Source: Acetatifactor muris
GTDB taxonomy: Bacteria; Bacillota; Clostridia; Lachnospirales; Lachnospiraceae
Assembly (NCBI RefSeq): GCF_024623325.1
Contig: NZ_JANJZD010000001.1
Coordinates: 248,001 to 312,000, forward strand
Length of the DNA stretch: 64,000 nt
Reading direction: 5' to 3'
The notes under the pieces were generated by a model, which searched no databases, had not been told where the DNA came from, and saw only the letters and a list, made by a program, of their open reading frames with translations. Within the stretch, counting starts at the first letter, position 1; the number at the start of each line of letters is the position of its first letter. Below are positions 61,130-64,000 of this stretch, piece by piece. Made by a program: the position numbers and the translations under genes.

Positions 61130-63049
61130 ATGAAATCACAAAATGAACTGAGAACATTACTGCGATCCATAGACCACAAAGGATATCCGGCCTATAAATC
61201 TCTGGCAGGAGCGTGGAAATTCGACCGCTATACATTGGTCATCGACCATGTACAGGGGGATCCTTTTGCATCCCCTTCCAGTTTGCACGTGGAGATTCCG
61301 CATACTCTGGCGAAATTTCCCGCCGCTTATTATGCGGAGGACTGCGGCCGCATTGCGCTTCAGGATTTTCTGGTCAGGCAGGTGGGAAAGCAGTTTGAAC
61401 AGTATAATTTCAGGGCAAAAGGTTCGGGGAAGAGCGGTCTGCTGTCCATCAGCCGCTGCGGTCAGGCGGTTCTGGAGCGAAGCGCCTGTGAGATTACGGA
61501 CAGTGGTCTGATTGTGCGCTTTTATGTGGGATTCCCGGCTTTCGGGCGGACCATCAACGCAGGAGAGCTGGACAAGATTCTCTTTGACTTTCTGCCCCGC
61601 TGTGTGGAAAGCAGTCTGTTTTATGCCAGGCTGGACGGGAAAAGGGTGGAGAGTGTGGTGCACCTGGCGGAAGACCAGAGGGAAGTCCGGCGGATTCTGA
61701 AGGCGGAAGGGCTGGTGGCTTTTGTGGCCAATGGCTCTGTGCTGCCCAGGAAAAGCGGTGTGTCAGATCTGCCTATGGCAGACAGCGTTCCCTTTACCTC
61801 CCCGGCTTCCATGGAGAGGACTTTTCGGCTGCCCCACAGAGGAGAGATTACGGGAATGGCCATACCGGAGGGCATCACACTGATCGTGGGAGGCGGCTAT
61901 CACGGAAAGTCCACTCTGCTGGAAGCCATTCAGATGGGAGTGTACGACCACATCGCCGGAGACGGCCGGGAATTCGTCATCACTGACGATACGGCGCTGA
62001 AGCTGCGGGCGGAAGACGGCAGATCCATCCGGAATGTGGACATTTCACTGTTCATTAATGACCTGCCCAATAAAAAAGACACCACGAAATTTACAACTGA
62101 GGATGCCAGCGGCTCCACCTCTCAGGCGGCGGCCGTGGTGGAGGGGATCGAGGCGGGCACCCGGCTTTTCCTGATTGACGAGGACACTTCCGCCACCAAT
62201 TTCATGGTGCGGGACGAATTCATGCAGCAGGTCATCAGCCGGGACAAGGAACCCATCACGCCCTTCCTGGAGAGAGCGGGAGAACTATATGAAAAGGCCG
62301 GAATTTCCACAATTCTTGTGGCCGGAAGCTCAGGGGCCTTTTTCTATATCGCAGATCATATTCTGATGATGGACTGCTATCGCCCTGTGGATATCACAGA
62401 GAGGGTAAAGGGTATGTGCGGCGGTCATACGGCGCCCAGAGTAAAAGCTCCCGGCTTTATGGTTCCGACATTTGACCGTGTGCTGCCGGCCTTCCGGAAG
62501 GCACAGAAGGGTCGGGGCCGCGGATGGGACGGCCGGGAACTGGAGACCAGAAATATCGGATATGGCGGAGATGCCGCGGAGAGCGGGAGCTTTAGCATGG
62601 CAGAGTCTAGCGGTGCGGGAGGCCAGGGATATAGAGGCGCCGAGGGCCGGGGGAACGGCGGAGACGGAAGAGGATATGGTTCCGGAGAGGACAGGGGACA
62701 TGGCGGAAGAGGACGCGGCGGCAACCGCGGCGGAGACGGACGCCATGAGCACATGAAGACGAAATCCTTCGGCCTGGAATCCTTCTCCATGGACAGGGAG
62801 GAAGTCAATGTGCGCTATCTGGAGCAGCTCTTGGATACGGAGCAGGTGAACGCCCTGGCCCATCTGCTGCGGTACGGTCTGGAGGAAGTTATGGATGGCA
62901 GAAAGACAGTGCGCCAGACGGTGGAGAGCATCTGGAACGCATGGGAAAAGCAGGGCTGGAAGCCGTTCAGTAGCTCCTATGTGCCCTGCGGGCTGGCAAA
63001 GCCCAGGATTCAGGAGCTGTATGCCTGCCTGAACCGATTCCGGGGATGA
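61130..63049 (+). CDS. ABC-class predicted P-loop ATPase (PF09818 type) with RG-rich insert
   Basis: 639-residue ATPase of the predicted ABC-class family: N-terminal domain (ELRTLLRSIDHKGYPAYKSLAGAWKF, DHVQGDPFASPSSLHVEIP), Walker A GGGYHGKST (~258), a TTKFTTEDASGSTSQAA signature-like segment, Walker B RLFLIDEDTSATNFM (~345), and a C-terminal helical part. A ~90-residue Gly/Arg-rich insert (~460-550, GRGRGWDGRE..GGRGRGGNRGGDGR) interrupts the region before the last domain and looks like an RNA-binding RGG segment. Role unknown. It follows the LacI-type gene by 103 bp. Confidence 0.82.
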   Translation: MKSQNELRTLLRSIDHKGYPAYKSLAGAWKFDRYTLVIDHVQGDPFASPSSLHVEIPHTLAKFPAAYYAEDCGRIALQDFLVRQVGKQFEQYNFRAKGSGKSGLLSISRCGQAVLERSACEITDSGLIVRFYVGFPAFGRTINAGELDKILFDFLPRCVESSLFYARLDGKRVESVVHLAEDQREVRRILKAEGLVAFVANGSVLPRKSGVSDLPMADSVPFTSPASMERTFRLPHRGEITGMAIPEGITLIVGGGYHGKSTLLEAIQMGVYDHIAGDGREFVITDDTALKLRAEDGRSIRNVDISLFINDLPNKKDTTKFTTEDASGSTSQAAAVVEGIEAGTRLFLIDEDTSATNFMVRDEFMQQVISRDKEPITPFLERAGELYEKAGISTILVAGSSGAFFYIADHILMMDCYRPVDITERVKGMCGGHTAPRVKAPGFMVPTFDRVLPAFRKAQKGRGRGWDGRELETRNIGYGGDAAESGSFSMAESSGAGGQGYRGAEGRGNGGDGRGYGSGEDRGHGGRGRGGNRGGDGRHEHMKTKSFGLESFSMDREEVNVRYLEQLLDTEQVNALAHLLRYGLEEVMDGRKTVRQTVESIWNAWEKQGWKPFSSSYVPCGLAKPRIQELYACLNRFRG

Positions 63050-63071
63050 AGGAAGGAGATCCGGATACCGG

Positions 63072-64000
63072 TTATCCTGCCATAAAGTAAGTTTCTCCCT
63101 GCAGGAGCCTTGCAAAAAAGCAGACTCCGCAGAAAATCTGATAAGCCAGCACACAGCCGGCAATCACAAAGCATGTTCTGTAATACAGGACATGCTTTTC
63201 TTTTTTCAGGAGAAGCAGCCATTTCTCGAAACTGAACACGAAGATCAGGAAGATGGCGATGCAATATCCCCAGAGGAAATTACCGTCCCGGGAGCGGCTG
63301 CCCGTCTCCACCAGACAGAGCGCCTCCAGAAATCCGATTCCCGTCACACCCCAAAAAAACAGATAACGTCTGTCACGAAAAAGTTCCTTCAGAGAAAAAA
63401 GCAGCACCACCAGAGGAAAGGCAATAGAGCACAGTACGGCCAGTTTGGTCCGGTTGGCATGAAGGGAAAAGGTGTACCAGGGGGAAAACGTGATTCCATG
63501 TCCGGTTTCCGTGCCGAACAACACGGCATTCTGCCACAGAATTACCCCCAGTGAAGGCAGCACGGTGCTTCCCAGCAGAAATACCTGCCGGAAAGAGACT
63601 TTCCTGCACAGGTCCGCCAGCAGCTTTATGGCCAGCATGGGGGCAAATACTGTCAGAAAGCTTGGCTTGATACCGGTGGTAAGAACCAGCAGACCGGACA
63701 GGAGCAGCCATTGCCGGAGGGTGATTTTCTGACGGTAATTTTTCTCCAGGTTCAGATAACAGAGAACCGCGGCGATGGCTGCCGGTTTCATGCACTGATA
63801 AGTGGAGTTGTGCCAGATATTGCCGGCCTGATAGCTCACATAAGGGTAGCTGCCGGCATAGGGCCAGAAAAAGGCCATGACCAGGTTCAGAACCAGCGCG
63901 GAGGCAAATGTCAGAACGCTTATCTTCTTGCGGTCAAAGAGCAGGCGCAGCAGCCTTTCCGTCAAAAGGACGGACAATACCTGCACAATGGCCAGGAAGC
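63072..64000 (-). CDS. Polytopic membrane protein, partial (start beyond window edge)
   Basis: The frame is open through the right edge of the window, so the N-terminus is missing; at least 309 codons are visible. About eight or nine hydrophobic helices, with FFWPYAGSYPYVSYQAGNIWHNSTYQ in an external loop. The shape resembles glycosyltransferase-like or EpsG/Wzy-type membrane proteins (DUF6056-like), but I cannot assign a family. The 3' end is 22 bp from the convergent ATPase gene. Confidence 0.6.
   Translation of the reverse strand, partial: FLAIVQVLSVLLTERLLRLLFDRKKISVLTFASALVLNLVMAFFWPYAGSYPYVSYQAGNIWHNSTYQCMKPAAIAAVLCYLNLEKNYRQKITLRQWLLLSGLLVLTTGIKPSFLTVFAPMLAIKLLADLCRKVSFRQVFLLGSTVLPSLGVILWQNAVLFGTETGHGITFSPWYTFSLHANRTKLAVLCSIAFPLVVLLFSLKELFRDRRYLFFWGVTGIGFLEALCLVETGSRSRDGNFLWGYCIAIFLIFVFSFEKWLLLLKKEKHVLYYRTCFVIAGCVLAYQIFCGVCFFARLLQGETYFMAG

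Overview
The window looks like a chromosomal segment of an anaerobic Firmicute of the Clostridia, most likely Lachnospiraceae. The grounds are the butyrate gene order thlA-crt-hbd-bcd-etfB-etfA, strong AGGAGG-type ribosome sites, sigma-A-like promoters, a Tn1549-like conjugative-element remnant, a Ser/Lys-type L-serine dehydratase split into two subunits, and a LanFEG/CprABC-like peptide-resistance module. The species cannot be named from the sequence alone.

Layout. 1-5.7 kb is wreckage of mobile DNA: a large serine recombinase running off the left edge, a conjugative coupling-protein gene cut off beside it, PcfB, DUF5348 and DUF6017/RepA-like genes, a second serine recombinase that has lost its catalytic N-terminus, and a decapitated XRE regulator at the right junction. 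5.9-15.9 kb is the most interesting region. An intact tyrosine recombinase is followed by a 321-bp segment bounded by 18-bp inverted repeats, which holds a near-consensus extended -10 promoter pointing right. Next come a second recombinase-like gene that has lost most catalytic residues, two tandem c-di-GMP-I (GEMM-I) riboswitches, and a 2361-residue repetitive surface protein. I read this as a surface-protein locus controlled twice: by promoter inversion (inferred) and by c-di-GMP through a double riboswitch (aptamers directly visible).

16-28 kb holds a truncated AAA-ATPase/PDDEXK gene, a CapA-like gene, a VTC-DUF4956-CotH operon, a divergent membrane-anchored trypsin-like protease, folD, and an exosortase (XrtK-like) next to a VIT-VWA protein with a PEP-CTERM-like tail. 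28-39.6 kb holds an oligopeptide ABC transporter (lipoprotein, two permeases, one fused double ATPase), a GH2 glycosidase with its own promoter, and a hybrid histidine kinase with two receivers. 39.6-46.6 kb is the crotonyl-CoA/butyryl-CoA pathway, with a duplicated ~100-bp repeat between thlA and crt, a small membrane protein between crt and hbd, an internal promoter before bcd, a large hairpin between etfB and etfA, and a terminator at the end.

46.6-57 kb holds a cysteine-cluster protein, a D,D-carboxypeptidase, sdaAB-sdaAA, a LanFEG-like ABC operon divergent from its two-component system with direct repeats between them, a tocopherol-cyclase-like gene and an HPr-like protein without the phospho-histidine. 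57-64 kb holds a HAD phosphatase, a GH13 amylosucrase-like enzyme, a LacI-type regulator, an ABC-class P-loop ATPase with an RG-rich insert, and a polytopic membrane protein cut by the right edge. No rRNA, tRNA or CRISPR array was seen.
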